Position numbers and translations under genes: made by a program. The notes beneath the pieces are model-generated. The model worked only from the letters and a program-made list of their open reading frames with translations. It did not search any database and had not been told where the DNA came from. 30,255 nt of DNA from a virus: positions 1-30,255 of the IMG/VR virus record IMGVR_UViG_3300007511_001042; one strand, given 5' to 3'. This document shows positions 23,074 to 28,997 of this stretch, piece by piece (position 1 is the stretch's first letter; each line of letters begins with the position of its first letter).

Positions 23074-23398
23074 CACCACCCGCCAGTTCGATATAAACAC
23101 GGAACGGCATCACAACCAAAGTCTCCCGGTTATCCTCTCGCAGAAACAGAGCGTCATTATCGCCCAGCCATTCATTCAGCCATTTGGGGAATTGTTTTCG
23201 TGCCTTCACTTCGCAAACCAGGGGGGCAGATCGTCCCACGGGGTAAACGTCAATATCGGCGTCGTGGGTGTAATGGGAGGCTCCCGACATAGGGACTCTC
23301 ACGGCGTCAATGCCGTGGTCTTTGTGGAGATTGACGATTTCCCGCTCAATCCTCGCGCCTTTGTCTCTGCTCTTTTTCCCCACCCCTTTTCCTTTCAT
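23066..23398 (-). CDS. Hjc-like PDDEXK nuclease (resolvase-like)
   Basis: This 110-aa protein has the order expected of a small PDDEXK nuclease of the Holliday-junction resolvase type: RDKGARIEREIVNL with acidic residues 18 and 20, VRVPMSGAS, DADIDVYP (46-53) and CEVKARK with Glu63 and Lys65. A basic N-terminus probably contacts DNA. Such enzymes resolve branched replication intermediates before packaging. A GTG at 23383 has a better AAAGGA ribosome site, so the first five residues may not be made. It overlaps the methyltransferase gene. Confidence 0.65.
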   Translation of the reverse strand: MKGKGVGKKSRDKGARIEREIVNLHKDHGIDAVRVPMSGASHYTHDADIDVYPVGRSAPLVCEVKARKQFPKWLNEWLGDNDALFLREDNRETLVVMPFRVYIELAGGDG

Positions 23399-23439
23399 GG
23401 GTGTTGTTATTCGTTACGCCGCCGCCCTCTGTGTGAATT

Positions 23440-23772
23440 TCATGGCAGGCGGTGGTGCATGGCTCCGGCAATGCCTTTCATGCGCCGCCAAAATTTCACC
23501 AGCTTTCTTTCCTCGCGGTGGTCAATCTTCCCGCCCAAGGCGTCGGCATATTCCAAACTGCCTTGCGCGAGATAAAAGTTGGCATCCATGTGATTGGTGT
23601 CGAACCCGTCAATGTTGTGGGTTTCCATGACGGTAAAAACAGCATTTAAAAGATCAGGCCTGGAATCCGTCGCCCGCTCCACCGATTGCGCCGACGCGCA
23701 CAATTCCGCGAAAAGAGCCGTCTGGGAATTACGGTATGTGCAGCGTGAATTACTGGAACCGGCGTGACTCAT
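23440..23772 (-). CDS. Hypothetical early protein
   Basis: This 110-aa protein starts at an ATGA overlap with the Cro-like gene (GCCGCATGA). The first half is polar and Ser/Asn-rich with Cys at 11 and 26. The second half contains NIDGFDTNHMDANFYLAQGSLEYADALGG and a basic helix (REERKLVKFWRRMKG). No family was recognised. As the second gene of the leftward early transcript it corresponds in position to lambda cII, but no helix-turn-helix was seen. Confidence 0.5.
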   Translation of the reverse strand: MSHAGSSNSRCTYRNSQTALFAELCASAQSVERATDSRPDLLNAVFTVMETHNIDGFDTNHMDANFYLAQGSLEYADALGGKIDHREERKLVKFWRRMKGIAGAMHHRLP

Positions 23773-23984
23773 GCGGCCTCGTCCCGTGGGTATAAATCGG
23801 GGCGCAGATCATGGCGGGAAACGCCGGTGATCTTCTCCACATCCAGAACCCGTGTTGCGGGAACCCTTCGCCATTGTGAAACAGCCGCGCCGGAAATTTC
23901 CAGCTTTGCCGCCAGCTTGGACACCCCTGTGGCGCGGGTGATCGCGCTGGTAAGGGCCTCGTCTCTGTTTGTGGGATTTGTCAT
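23769..23984 (-). CDS. Cro-like repressor, translated from a leaderless mRNA
   Basis: The start is placed at the ATG at 23984 (71 aa) because the promoter -10 covers the first in-frame ATG at 23993. The predicted transcript begins at or one base before 23984, so the mRNA would be leaderless. The sequence ITRATGVSKLAAKLEISGAAVSQWRR (about 15-40) is a Cro/YdaS-type helix-turn-helix, followed by ATRVLDVEKITGVSRHDLRPDLYP, usual for such phage regulators. It probably binds the three dyads upstream. It ends in Glu-Ala-Ala and couples to the next gene by ATGA. A CI-type partner was not found. Confidence 0.75.
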   Translation of the reverse strand: MTNPTNRDEALTSAITRATGVSKLAAKLEISGAAVSQWRRVPATRVLDVEKITGVSRHDLRPDLYPRDEAA

Positions 23985-23991
23985 GAACCGC

Positions 23992-24012
23992 ATAATAAGA
24001 AACGCTTATTAT
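23992..24012. promoter_or_regulatory. Operator 1
   Basis: Core AATAAG-AAACG-CTTATT (23994-24010) is a perfect 17-bp dyad. It extends by AT on each side to 8-bp arms (23992-24012). It lies between the -35 and -10 of the leftward promoter, so a bound repressor would block polymerase. Confidence 0.8.
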
Positions 24013-24020
24013 CTTGTCAA
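23992..24020 (-). promoter_or_regulatory. Leftward early promoter with operator in its spacer
   Basis: Reverse-strand TTGACA (24020-24015), a 17-base spacer and TATTAT (23997-23992) form a near-consensus sigma-70 promoter. The start site falls near 23984, at the Cro-like ATG. The spacer is nearly filled by operator 1. Confidence 0.85.
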
Positions 24021-24051
24021 GAACTTCGTGGGGTTTATTTTTGCCTGTTGT

Positions 24052-24068
24052 AATAAGTTTCGCTTATT
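24052..24068. promoter_or_regulatory. Operator 2
   Basis: AATAAG-TTTCG-CTTATT is a second perfect dyad with the same arms and a 5-base spacer. It lies between the two promoters, 58 bases centre-to-centre from operator 1 and 33 from operator 3. Confidence 0.8.
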
Positions 24069-24074
24069 TTGTTC

Positions 24075-24103
24075 TTGACAGGACAATAAGCGTTTCTTAA
24101 TAT
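24075..24103 (+). promoter_or_regulatory. Rightward early promoter
   Basis: TTGACA (24075-24080), a 17-base spacer and TAATAT (24098-24103) form a near-consensus promoter facing the recombination genes. The predicted start is near 24110. Both early promoters share the context GTTCTTGACA, so they look like diverged copies. Confidence 0.85.
24085..24101. promoter_or_regulatory. Operator 3
   Basis: AATAAG-CGTTT-CTTAAT has one mismatch in the right arm compared with operators 1 and 2. It lies in the spacer of the rightward promoter, so that promoter may be repressed more weakly. Confidence 0.75.
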
Positions 24104-24176
24104 GGGGACACCCAATAGGGAACGGCCCCGCCCGAAGCCGTAAGTCAACAGAGGGCAACGCATCTTCAAGAAAGGG

Positions 24177-24264
24177 TGCAAATCGGTCGGATTGCAAGCC
24201 CGGCCTTTCGTGAAAACCGGACGCGGCGGGGGCAAATCCTCCCCTCCCACACCGCCCCCGCCGC
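24177..24264 (+). promoter_or_regulatory. Structured leader of the rightward early transcript
   Basis: The transcript has an untranslated leader of about 175 bases. TGCAA-A-TC (24177-24184) pairs with GA-TTGCA (24190-24196) as a bulged hairpin with a 5-base loop, a size reminiscent of boxB sites. Further on, GCGGCGGGGGC (24223-24233) pairs perfectly with GCCCCCGCCGC (24254-24264) around a 20-base C/T-rich loop. It lacks a T-tract and ends ten bases before the ribosome site. Attenuation, antitermination or translational control is possible; none is proven. Confidence 0.45.
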
Positions 24265-24286
24265 AGAAGGCTTCAAGGAGTGAATG

Positions 24287-24541
24287 ATGGCCCGTTATTT
24301 CAAATACCCCCTCAACAAAATTGCAGCCACGGCTGACGAGTTGGACGTGGAGATTCTGGACAACATAGAAGAAAAGGTTGCCGCCCTGATTAAATATCTC
24401 GAAGGCCAGAAAAAACAGACTGAGGGACGAGACGCCGAAAGAGCCGTTGAAGGCATGATTGGCCATGTGAGGGACGCAGCCTTCGACACCATCACCGATG
24501 TTAAAGAATGGCTGATTATGAATTTGGAGGACGCAGCATGA
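24287..24541 (+). CDS. Small helical hypothetical protein, first rightward early gene
   Basis: The second of two adjacent ATGs (24287) is preferred because the AAGGAG site is then six bases away. The 84-aa product is charged and helical (DELDVEILDNIEEKVAALIKYLEGQKKQ, then RAVEGMIGHVRDAAFDTITDVKEWL). There is no helix-turn-helix or membrane segment. It occupies the position of a lambda N-type early regulator but is not Arg-rich, so that function is not claimed. It ends in Asp-Ala-Ala and overlaps the next gene by ATGA. Confidence 0.6.
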   Translation: MARYFKYPLNKIAATADELDVEILDNIEEKVAALIKYLEGQKKQTEGRDAERAVEGMIGHVRDAAFDTITDVKEWLIMNLEDAA

Positions 24542-24657
24542 AGGATTTTGACCAGCGCGACTTCTTTGTCGGCCTGTTTTGTTTCGGCCTCCTGTTCTCG
24601 GTGCTTTTAACCCTTATGGGTATAGCCCCGGCAATTGATATGGAGTTAATGCGGTGA
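24538..24657 (+). CDS. Small single-pass membrane protein
   Basis: This 39-codon ORF starts at an ATGA overlap with the previous gene and ends at a GTGA overlap with the next. After a short polar N-terminus (MKDFDQRD) it has a hydrophobic span of about 23 residues (FFVGLFCFGLLFSVLLTLMGIA), then a short tail. Position, coupling on both sides and a membrane helix support a real gene despite the small size. The function is unknown. Confidence 0.6.
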   Translation: MKDFDQRDFFVGLFCFGLLFSVLLTLMGIAPAIDMELMR

Positions 24658-24878
24658 ACTTCGGGGATAAGGTTTTCATAACAGGTAAGACCAGATTGCT
24701 AGGCCGTGTGGTGGATCACTTCACCGACAACGGTTCTCAGGCCCATTTGGTTTTTGCCGAGGACGGCATGGATCATATCTGCTTTGAAGGCTCGATTATC
24801 CCCGCAATTTTTCCCGATTCGATGGTTATCGTCGCAAGGTCGGCAGACACCCCTTCGGATGTGGAGCCGGTGGCATGA
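24654..24878 (+). CDS. Small beta-rich hypothetical protein
   Basis: This 74-aa protein starts with GTG in a GTGA overlap. The sequence (NFGDKVFITGKTRLLGRVVDHFTDNG, then AHLVFAEDGMDHICFEGSIIPAIF) suggests a small beta-barrel of the kind seen in phage accessory proteins. It ends in Val-Ala and couples to the next gene by ATGA. No family is recognised. Confidence 0.6.
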   Translation: MNFGDKVFITGKTRLLGRVVDHFTDNGSQAHLVFAEDGMDHICFEGSIIPAIFPDSMVIVARSADTPSDVEPVA

Positions 24879-25081
24879 CTGACGAGGAATTTAAAACCGC
24901 CAAGGCTGAAATCGACACAGACAAGGCGGGTCATGCTACCGCCGCCCTTCTGTCTGCAAGGAACGCTCTGATTGAGGCAATGGAGATAAGCCCGACCGAA
25001 TTGGACGGCGCGGAAATCCTCAATATCACCGAGGAAATCCGTGAACTCTGCAAGCACATTCCAGAAAGGAAAGCGGCATGA
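24875..25081 (+). CDS. Small helical hypothetical protein
   Basis: This 68-aa, acidic, helical protein starts at an ATGA overlap. It contains HATAALLSARNALIEAMEIS and LNITEEIRELCKHI, and ends in ERKAA encoded by AGGAAAGCGGCATGA, where the ribosome site of the next gene lies in the last codons. The function is unknown. It belongs to a run of small genes between the early promoter and the recombination genes. Confidence 0.55.
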   Translation: MTDEEFKTAKAEIDTDKAGHATAALLSARNALIEAMEISPTELDGAEILNITEEIRELCKHIPERKAA

Positions 25082-25251
25082 GCAAGGAAATGTATATAGC
25101 AGCCCATGAACAAATGATTAAGGAGTTTATGGAGGAGAACCCGGAAGCGACGGAGGACGAGGCATACGTAAAAACGGCGGACGCAGCTTATGGCCGCATG
25201 GTCAACAATATGACAGCACAGGCCGACGCATACGCAGACAGGGAGAAATAA
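25078..25251 (+). CDS. Small acidic hypothetical protein
   Basis: This 57-codon ORF starts at an ATGA overlap and ends at a TAATG overlap with the ERF gene. The product is helical and acidic (MYIAAHEQMIKEFMEEN, then TEDEAYVKTADAAYGRMVNN). Coupling on both sides and the matching frame order support it as a real gene. The function is unknown; its position directly before a recombinase suggests the same module. Confidence 0.6.
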   Translation: MSKEMYIAAHEQMIKEFMEENPEATEDEAYVKTADAAYGRMVNNMTAQADAYADREK

Positions 25252-25922
25252 TGTTTCATTCAGAAAAGATTGACCAGATCGCCGCAGCCTTAGTGAAGGC
25301 CCAAGGTGAAATCGTCCCAGCCACAAAAGAGAGCGAAAACCCGTTCTTTAAATCCAAATATGCCGATTTGGGGTCTGTCTGGCGAGCCTGTTCCACCGCC
25401 CTCCACAGTAACGGGATTGCCGTCATCCAAGGCGCAGAGCCTGGGGCGGGGGAGAACATGAAAGACGCGAGGAACTTCCTCTCCTGCACCCTGCTTCATT
25501 CATCGGGCCAGTGGATCAAGGGTGTGTTCCCCCTCGTTTCCGGCAAGCCTCTTGACCCGCAATCCATGGGTGCCGCCATCACTTATATGCGCCGCTATTC
25601 ACTGGCCGCAATGGTGGGGATTACACAAGAGGACGACGACGGCAATTCCGCTATGCCCCGTGACGGATCGGAAATGGCGGGGGGCGCTGCATCGGTAGCA
25701 GCCGAACAGAAAAGAAGGAAAGCCCAGCCACCTGCACCACTGAACGAAACCGTCCAGCCCCTTGTTGATGAAATTTGGGAAACAACCGACTTGTCGGGGT
25801 TGGAGAAGTGGCAAGCAAAATCCAAGGATGAAATCGACAAGCTGAAAGAGGCCGACAAGAAAGAAGTCCGAACGGCCTATATGCAGAAACGGGAATCATT
25901 CAACAAGAAGGTAGCCGCATGA
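25251..25922 (+). CDS. erf: ERF-family single-strand annealing protein
   Basis: This 223-aa protein has the ERF signature. NPFFKSKYADLGSVW (29-43) is followed by HSNGIAVIQGAEPGAG, a strand-rich region with LHSSGQWIKGVFPL, and SMGAAITYMRRYSLAAMVGI (104-123) with EDDDGN. ERF proteins form rings on single-stranded DNA and anneal complementary strands, giving phage homologous recombination and genome circularisation or repair. The C-terminal 90 residues are Lys/Glu/Ala-rich, as usual for a variable tail. The gene is followed by SSB, a common partner, through an ATGA overlap. Confidence 0.85.
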   Translation: MFHSEKIDQIAAALVKAQGEIVPATKESENPFFKSKYADLGSVWRACSTALHSNGIAVIQGAEPGAGENMKDARNFLSCTLLHSSGQWIKGVFPLVSGKPLDPQSMGAAITYMRRYSLAAMVGITQEDDDGNSAMPRDGSEMAGGAASVAAEQKRRKAQPPAPLNETVQPLVDEIWETTDLSGLEKWQAKSKDEIDKLKEADKKEVRTAYMQKRESFNKKVAA

Positions 25923-26287
25923 ACATTTTTACTTTCACCGGACGGATCGGCAAGGACGCCGAAACCCGCACCACTCAAAACGGAACGAGCGTGACGTCTT
26001 TCTCCGTCGCTAATGACGTTGGTTGGGGTGACAACAAGAAAACCCTATGGATTGATTGCACTCTCTGGAAGGAACGCGGCGAGAAACTTTGCCAATACCT
26101 GAAAAAAGGAACGCCGGTCACGGTATCCGGTGAGGCCACGGTTCGCGCCTACACGAAAGACGGCGAAGCCAGGGGCGTTATCCAGGTCAGCGTCAGGGAT
26201 ATTGAATTGCAGGGCGGCAAGCAGGAACAGGCCAGCACCGGCCAAGGCCCTGCCCCGGCAGAATCCAACGACGATATTCCGTTCTAG
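25919..26287 (+). CDS. ssb: Single-stranded DNA-binding protein
   Basis: This 122-aa protein has an OB fold with FTGRIGKDAETR (6-17), SFSVANDVGWGDNKKTLWIDCTLW (27-50) and GTPVTVSGEATVRAYTKDG. It ends in the acidic tip DDIPF, the element that recruits SSB partners. It protects single strands during replication and works with the neighbouring ERF protein. It is shorter than host SSB, mainly in the linker. The start overlaps the ERF stop as ATGA. Confidence 0.9.
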   Translation: MNIFTFTGRIGKDAETRTTQNGTSVTSFSVANDVGWGDNKKTLWIDCTLWKERGEKLCQYLKKGTPVTVSGEATVRAYTKDGEARGVIQVSVRDIELQGGKQEQASTGQGPAPAESNDDIPF

Positions 26288-26290
26288 CCT

Positions 26291-26626
26291 ATGACCCTCC
26301 CCCCGAAAATACGAAAGCAACCCAAGAAGGAAAAACGGGTTAGATCGCCAGCCCATAGGAATTGGGTGAGACAACACTTCTGTTGCGTTCCTGAGTGTCA
26401 CAGGGAGCCGATTGAAGCGGCCCATGTGAGAACGGGAACAGGTGGGGGAATGGGAATGAAGCCGGATGATTGCTGGGTTATCTCCCTTTGCCGGGATCAC
26501 CACGGCGAGCAACACCGGATAGGCGAAAAACCTTTCGAGGAAAAATACCAGATCGACATGAAGGCATTAGCAATTGAGTTTGCCGACAAGTCCCCCCACC
26601 GGATGAAGCTGAGGAAAGCCGCGTGA
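26291..26626 (+). CDS. DUF968-like HNH/zinc nuclease-like protein
   Basis: This 111-aa protein has a basic N-terminus and a metal-binding core: FCCVPECHREPIEAAHVRTG (30-49), GGGMGMKPDDCWVISLCRDHHGEQHRIGE (51-79), with Cys31/32, Cys36, Cys67, His70, His71 and His75. Family members of the DUF968/HNH type occur in phage recombination clusters and are thought to act on branched DNA. It follows SSB by only three bases. The C-terminus is LRKAA, encoded by AGGAAAGCCGCGTGA. Confidence 0.65.
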   Translation: MTLPPKIRKQPKKEKRVRSPAHRNWVRQHFCCVPECHREPIEAAHVRTGTGGGMGMKPDDCWVISLCRDHHGEQHRIGEKPFEEKYQIDMKALAIEFADKSPHRMKLRKAA

Positions 26627-26694
26627 TTCCCTATCCAGACAGAACCCGCCCACCTGTTCTGGATTTTCTTAATGGGCGTTAATGGAGTGATTAA

Positions 26695-26961
26695 ATGAGC
26701 GAAAAAAAAGAACCACTGCCTAGCATCGACCGCACTTCAAGCGGCCTGAGAGATGCGTTACTGGATGAAATCGACGCTATGAGGGCTGGCGAAAGCAACG
26801 CAACGCGAGCCAACGCGGTTGCAAAGCTGGCTAGTCAGGTCGTCGATACTGTCCGCATGGAAATGGAAGTCCAGCGCCATGCAGAAAAAGTTGCGGCGAG
26901 TGCAACCGCTATAGGCGACGCCAAGTTACCCACTGCGCTTGCCTTGGGCGTGGCAGCTTAA
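26695..26961 (+). CDS. Conserved helical phage protein
   Basis: This 88-aa protein has SIDRTSSGLRDALLDEIDAMRAGE followed by TRANAVAKLASQVVDTVRMEMEVQRH. From memory this pattern recurs in small phage proteins near recombination genes, but no function is known to me. GGAG lies eight bases before the ATG. It ends in Val-Ala-Ala. The 68 bases before it contain only a 19-codon GTG frame, which is not supported as a gene. Confidence 0.6.
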   Translation: MSEKKEPLPSIDRTSSGLRDALLDEIDAMRAGESNATRANAVAKLASQVVDTVRMEMEVQRHAEKVAASATAIGDAKLPTALALGVAA

Positions 26962-26963
26962 CC

Positions 26964-27668
26964 ATGGAACGCTCCCCCAAAGGCCCAGGATCATCGAAAT
27001 ACAATTACCGTCTTTCTGAGGCGGTAAGCATCATACGCCAGATGCGGAGTTTCCGGCACTTGCGGGGGAGCGTTTTTATCGCGATAAACCAGATCAAAGA
27101 CGGGGAGTGGACTGATGGGAGATACAACTACTCCGTTGATGCGGAGTTGAGTGGCCTCGCCATTTCAAAACACATCCATGAAGAAATCCGGTTTAACGGT
27201 AAAGATTATATAGCAAATCGGGATTTTTTGCTGGCCGCTGTCAAAACAACAGCCTACGGCAAGCCTTTTGGTAGAGAAGATGAGCCATGGGAGGAGATTA
27301 TTGAGAGCGACCTTGCGTGGCGCGACTACGCCGGGGAATACCCGTCGATTGAAGTCGTTATTAGAAAAAGACACTATCACTTATATGATTTGCTGCGCGG
27401 CCTTGCAAATGTTTATGGGGTATCCTGCTTCGTTTGCGGTGAGAAAACTTACTACAAACGGCAGCGCGACACTATGCGGGGATTTGGTGTGACCGGGCAT
27501 GACGAGCTCGTGTCCCGGCTGTGCCAGTCATGCCACCGGAAGTTCTCAAAATTCCACAATCGAATACACGGCCATGGCGTTCCACATGGCGACGAAAAGA
27601 CGGGGCTTCTTTGGCTCGCTAATATTGCACAAAAACAACCCGCTTGGCTGACGAGGAAAGCAGCATGA
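26964..27668 (+). CDS. Hypothetical protein with Cys4 zinc-like cluster
   Basis: This 234-aa protein begins two bases after the previous stop and lacks a clear ribosome site. The first 150 residues are mixed and do not match a family I know. CFVCGEK (Cys155, Cys158) and RLCQSCHRKFSKFHNRIHGHG (Cys187, Cys190, with several His) form a CxxC-x28-CxxC cluster similar to HNH or zinc-ribbon nucleases. Base composition is more AT-rich than in neighbouring genes, which fits recent insertion. A homing-type or phage nuclease is possible but unproven. It ends in RKAA and overlaps the next gene by ATGA. Confidence 0.55.
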   Translation: MERSPKGPGSSKYNYRLSEAVSIIRQMRSFRHLRGSVFIAINQIKDGEWTDGRYNYSVDAELSGLAISKHIHEEIRFNGKDYIANRDFLLAAVKTTAYGKPFGREDEPWEEIIESDLAWRDYAGEYPSIEVVIRKRHYHLYDLLRGLANVYGVSCFVCGEKTYYKRQRDTMRGFGVTGHDELVSRLCQSCHRKFSKFHNRIHGHGVPHGDEKTGLLWLANIAQKQPAWLTRKAA

Positions 27669-28096
27669 AAGCGGTTTTCGTAAAACAGTTGGGTTGCCTC
27701 CGTCCTGTCGATGAACAGGGAGAGGAAATGCTTTCCAAGATCAAGATGAATGGTCAGGTCACTGTTGAGGTGAAGAAGGCCCGCAACCCCAACCATCACC
27801 GTAAAATGTTCGCCCTGCTCAACACGGTTTATGAAAACACAGACGAAAGGTTCCCCTCCGTGGATGCGCTTTTAACTGTGGTGAAAATCATGGTCGGGCA
27901 TTGCGACACGGTGATTGATAAGAACGGCAACCCTTTCTATTGCCCCAAATCAATCAACTTCGCCAGCATGGATCAAACTGCCTTTAACGAGTTTTACGAC
28001 AAGTCCCTGGATGCCATCTGCAAAAGGATCATGCCCGGCACAACACGCGAAGAATTAGAGGGTGAGGTTCAGATAAAAACGGGACGGGCTGCATGA
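27665..28096 (+). CDS. DUF1367-family phage protein
   Basis: The start at 27665 overlaps the previous stop as ATGA and has GAGGAAAG upstream; the alternative ATG at 27644 lies inside the neighbour. The 143-aa protein has KAVFVKQLGCLRPVDEQGEE, then VTVEVKKARNPNHHRKMFALLNTVYEN (about 32-58), MVGHCDTV, YCPKSINFASMDQTAFNEFY and a C-terminal LEGEVQIK. I recognise this order as DUF1367, common in phage recombination clusters. The biochemical role is unknown. Confidence 0.7.
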   Translation: MKAVFVKQLGCLRPVDEQGEEMLSKIKMNGQVTVEVKKARNPNHHRKMFALLNTVYENTDERFPSVDALLTVVKIMVGHCDTVIDKNGNPFYCPKSINFASMDQTAFNEFYDKSLDAICKRIMPGTTREELEGEVQIKTGRAA

Positions 28097-28272
28097 AGCC
28101 CTTTCTTCTCATATTCGGTTTTGCAATGGGGTCTTTCATGTCTCCGGGATACGGCCCCGAAGTTGAGATTATCGAGAGGGAAGTCTTTGTGATTATCGAC
28201 CCCCCGCCCATTCCGAATGCCAGAATACCGCTAAGGGTAAACGGAAGTTATCCAGAGGGATTTTTTGAATGA
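28093..28272 (+). CDS. Small secreted or membrane-anchored hypothetical protein
   Basis: This 59-codon ORF starts at an ATGA overlap with DUF1367 and ends at an ATGA overlap with the next gene. The N-terminus (KPFLLIFGFAMGSFM) is a short hydrophobic segment that could be a signal or anchor, followed by an acidic and then Pro-rich mature part (IDPPPIPNARIPL). The function is unknown. Confidence 0.55.
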   Translation: MKPFLLIFGFAMGSFMSPGYGPEVEIIEREVFVIIDPPPIPNARIPLRVNGSYPEGFFE

Positions 28273-28454
28273 ACGCAGTTGAAAGATGGAAAGCTCTAAC
28301 CAACGGAGAAAGCCTATCCGTATCACAAGTGATCGAGGCTGGCGACTTACTGGCCCGTGAACTGGAACAGGTTATCCAGGCTTGTGAGGCGTGTAATTCC
28401 AACTGTGGGAAATCCTCCCCCTCGCGGACAAACGAGACAAAGGCAGATGGATGA
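28269..28454 (+). CDS. Small hypothetical protein
   Basis: This 61-aa protein starts at an ATGA overlap. The N-terminal 40 residues are helical (AVERWKALTNGESLSVSQVIEAGDLLAREL), followed by CEACNSNCG, three Cys that could bind metal. Its end overlaps the acetyltransferase gene by eight bases. The family is not recognised. Confidence 0.55.
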   Translation: MNAVERWKALTNGESLSVSQVIEAGDLLARELEQVIQACEACNSNCGKSSPSRTNETKADG

Positions 28455-28902
28455 TGAAAGCGCAGAAAAAGCCGTCAAATATGCCGCCGACCTCATGCGG
28501 AAGAATTACGAGGCAGTGGGGTTCCTACCTATCCCGCGCCTCCTGGGCTACGCCAAGGCGGGCCAGTTATGGCTTCAATACGAGAACGACGAACCCTGCG
28601 GGTATCTTGCCTTCGGCAACGGCTGGCCCGTCCTCAAGGTCTATCAATGCTGCATCCAGACAGATGCGAGGCGGGCGGAACACGCGGCTACGCTCATTCG
28701 CGCTCTTATCCAAGTCGGCCAGGATCGGGGCTGCCTATCCATTTCCCTTTGGTGCGCCGAGGATTTGGAAAGCAACCTTTTCTGGCGGGCAATGGGCTTC
28801 CGCCAGGTCGCAACACGGGATAACGGAAACCGCCGGGGGCGGCTTCATATCGGGTGGGAGTATCGCCTTGAAAACGACCTATTTTCGGGGCTTGCGGCCT
28901 AG
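28447..28902 (+). CDS. GNAT-family N-acetyltransferase
   Basis: The start is at 28447, after AAAGG; the longer frame lies inside the previous gene. The 151-aa protein fits GNAT: YLAFGNGWPVLKVYQCCIQTDARR (about 53-76) covers the central strands. AEHAATLIRALIQVGQDRGC, then WCAEDLESNLFWRAMGF with RRGRLHIGWEY, matches the acyl-CoA helix and the typical C-terminal FWRAMGF motif. The substrate is unknown. It is the last ordinary early gene before the methyltransferase and ends in Leu-Ala-Ala. Confidence 0.7.
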   Translation: MDDESAEKAVKYAADLMRKNYEAVGFLPIPRLLGYAKAGQLWLQYENDEPCGYLAFGNGWPVLKVYQCCIQTDARRAEHAATLIRALIQVGQDRGCLSISLWCAEDLESNLFWRAMGFRQVATRDNGNRRGRLHIGWEYRLENDLFSGLAA

Positions 28903-28907
28903 TGCGG

Positions 28908-28943
28908 CCCCGTCCGTGAAACGAACGAACACGGAGGGCGGGG
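28908..28943. other. Hairpin in the gap before the methyltransferase
   Basis: TCCGTG pairs with CACGGA and, after a GGG bulge, CCCCG pairs with CGGGG. The 3' arm contains the only strong ribosome-like site (GGAGGGCGGGG) in this gap, so it would be hidden when folded. No T-tract follows. Confidence 0.4.
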
Positions 28944-28997
28944 AATAATGCGCCGGATTTCCGAATATTGTTGAGGCGTTTTTCTCGTAATGGGCCG

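Noticed and set aside
23414-23443. 9-codon frame (MKFTQRAAA) after the 110-aa early gene
   Set aside because: It begins with an ATGA overlap but is too short to support as a gene. It may be a remnant or a coupling device.
26623-26682. 19-codon GTG frame overlapping the HNH-like gene stop
   Set aside because: It has the GTGA overlap and a ribosome-like upstream sequence, but it is very short with no recognisable features. The next real gene has its own ribosome site.
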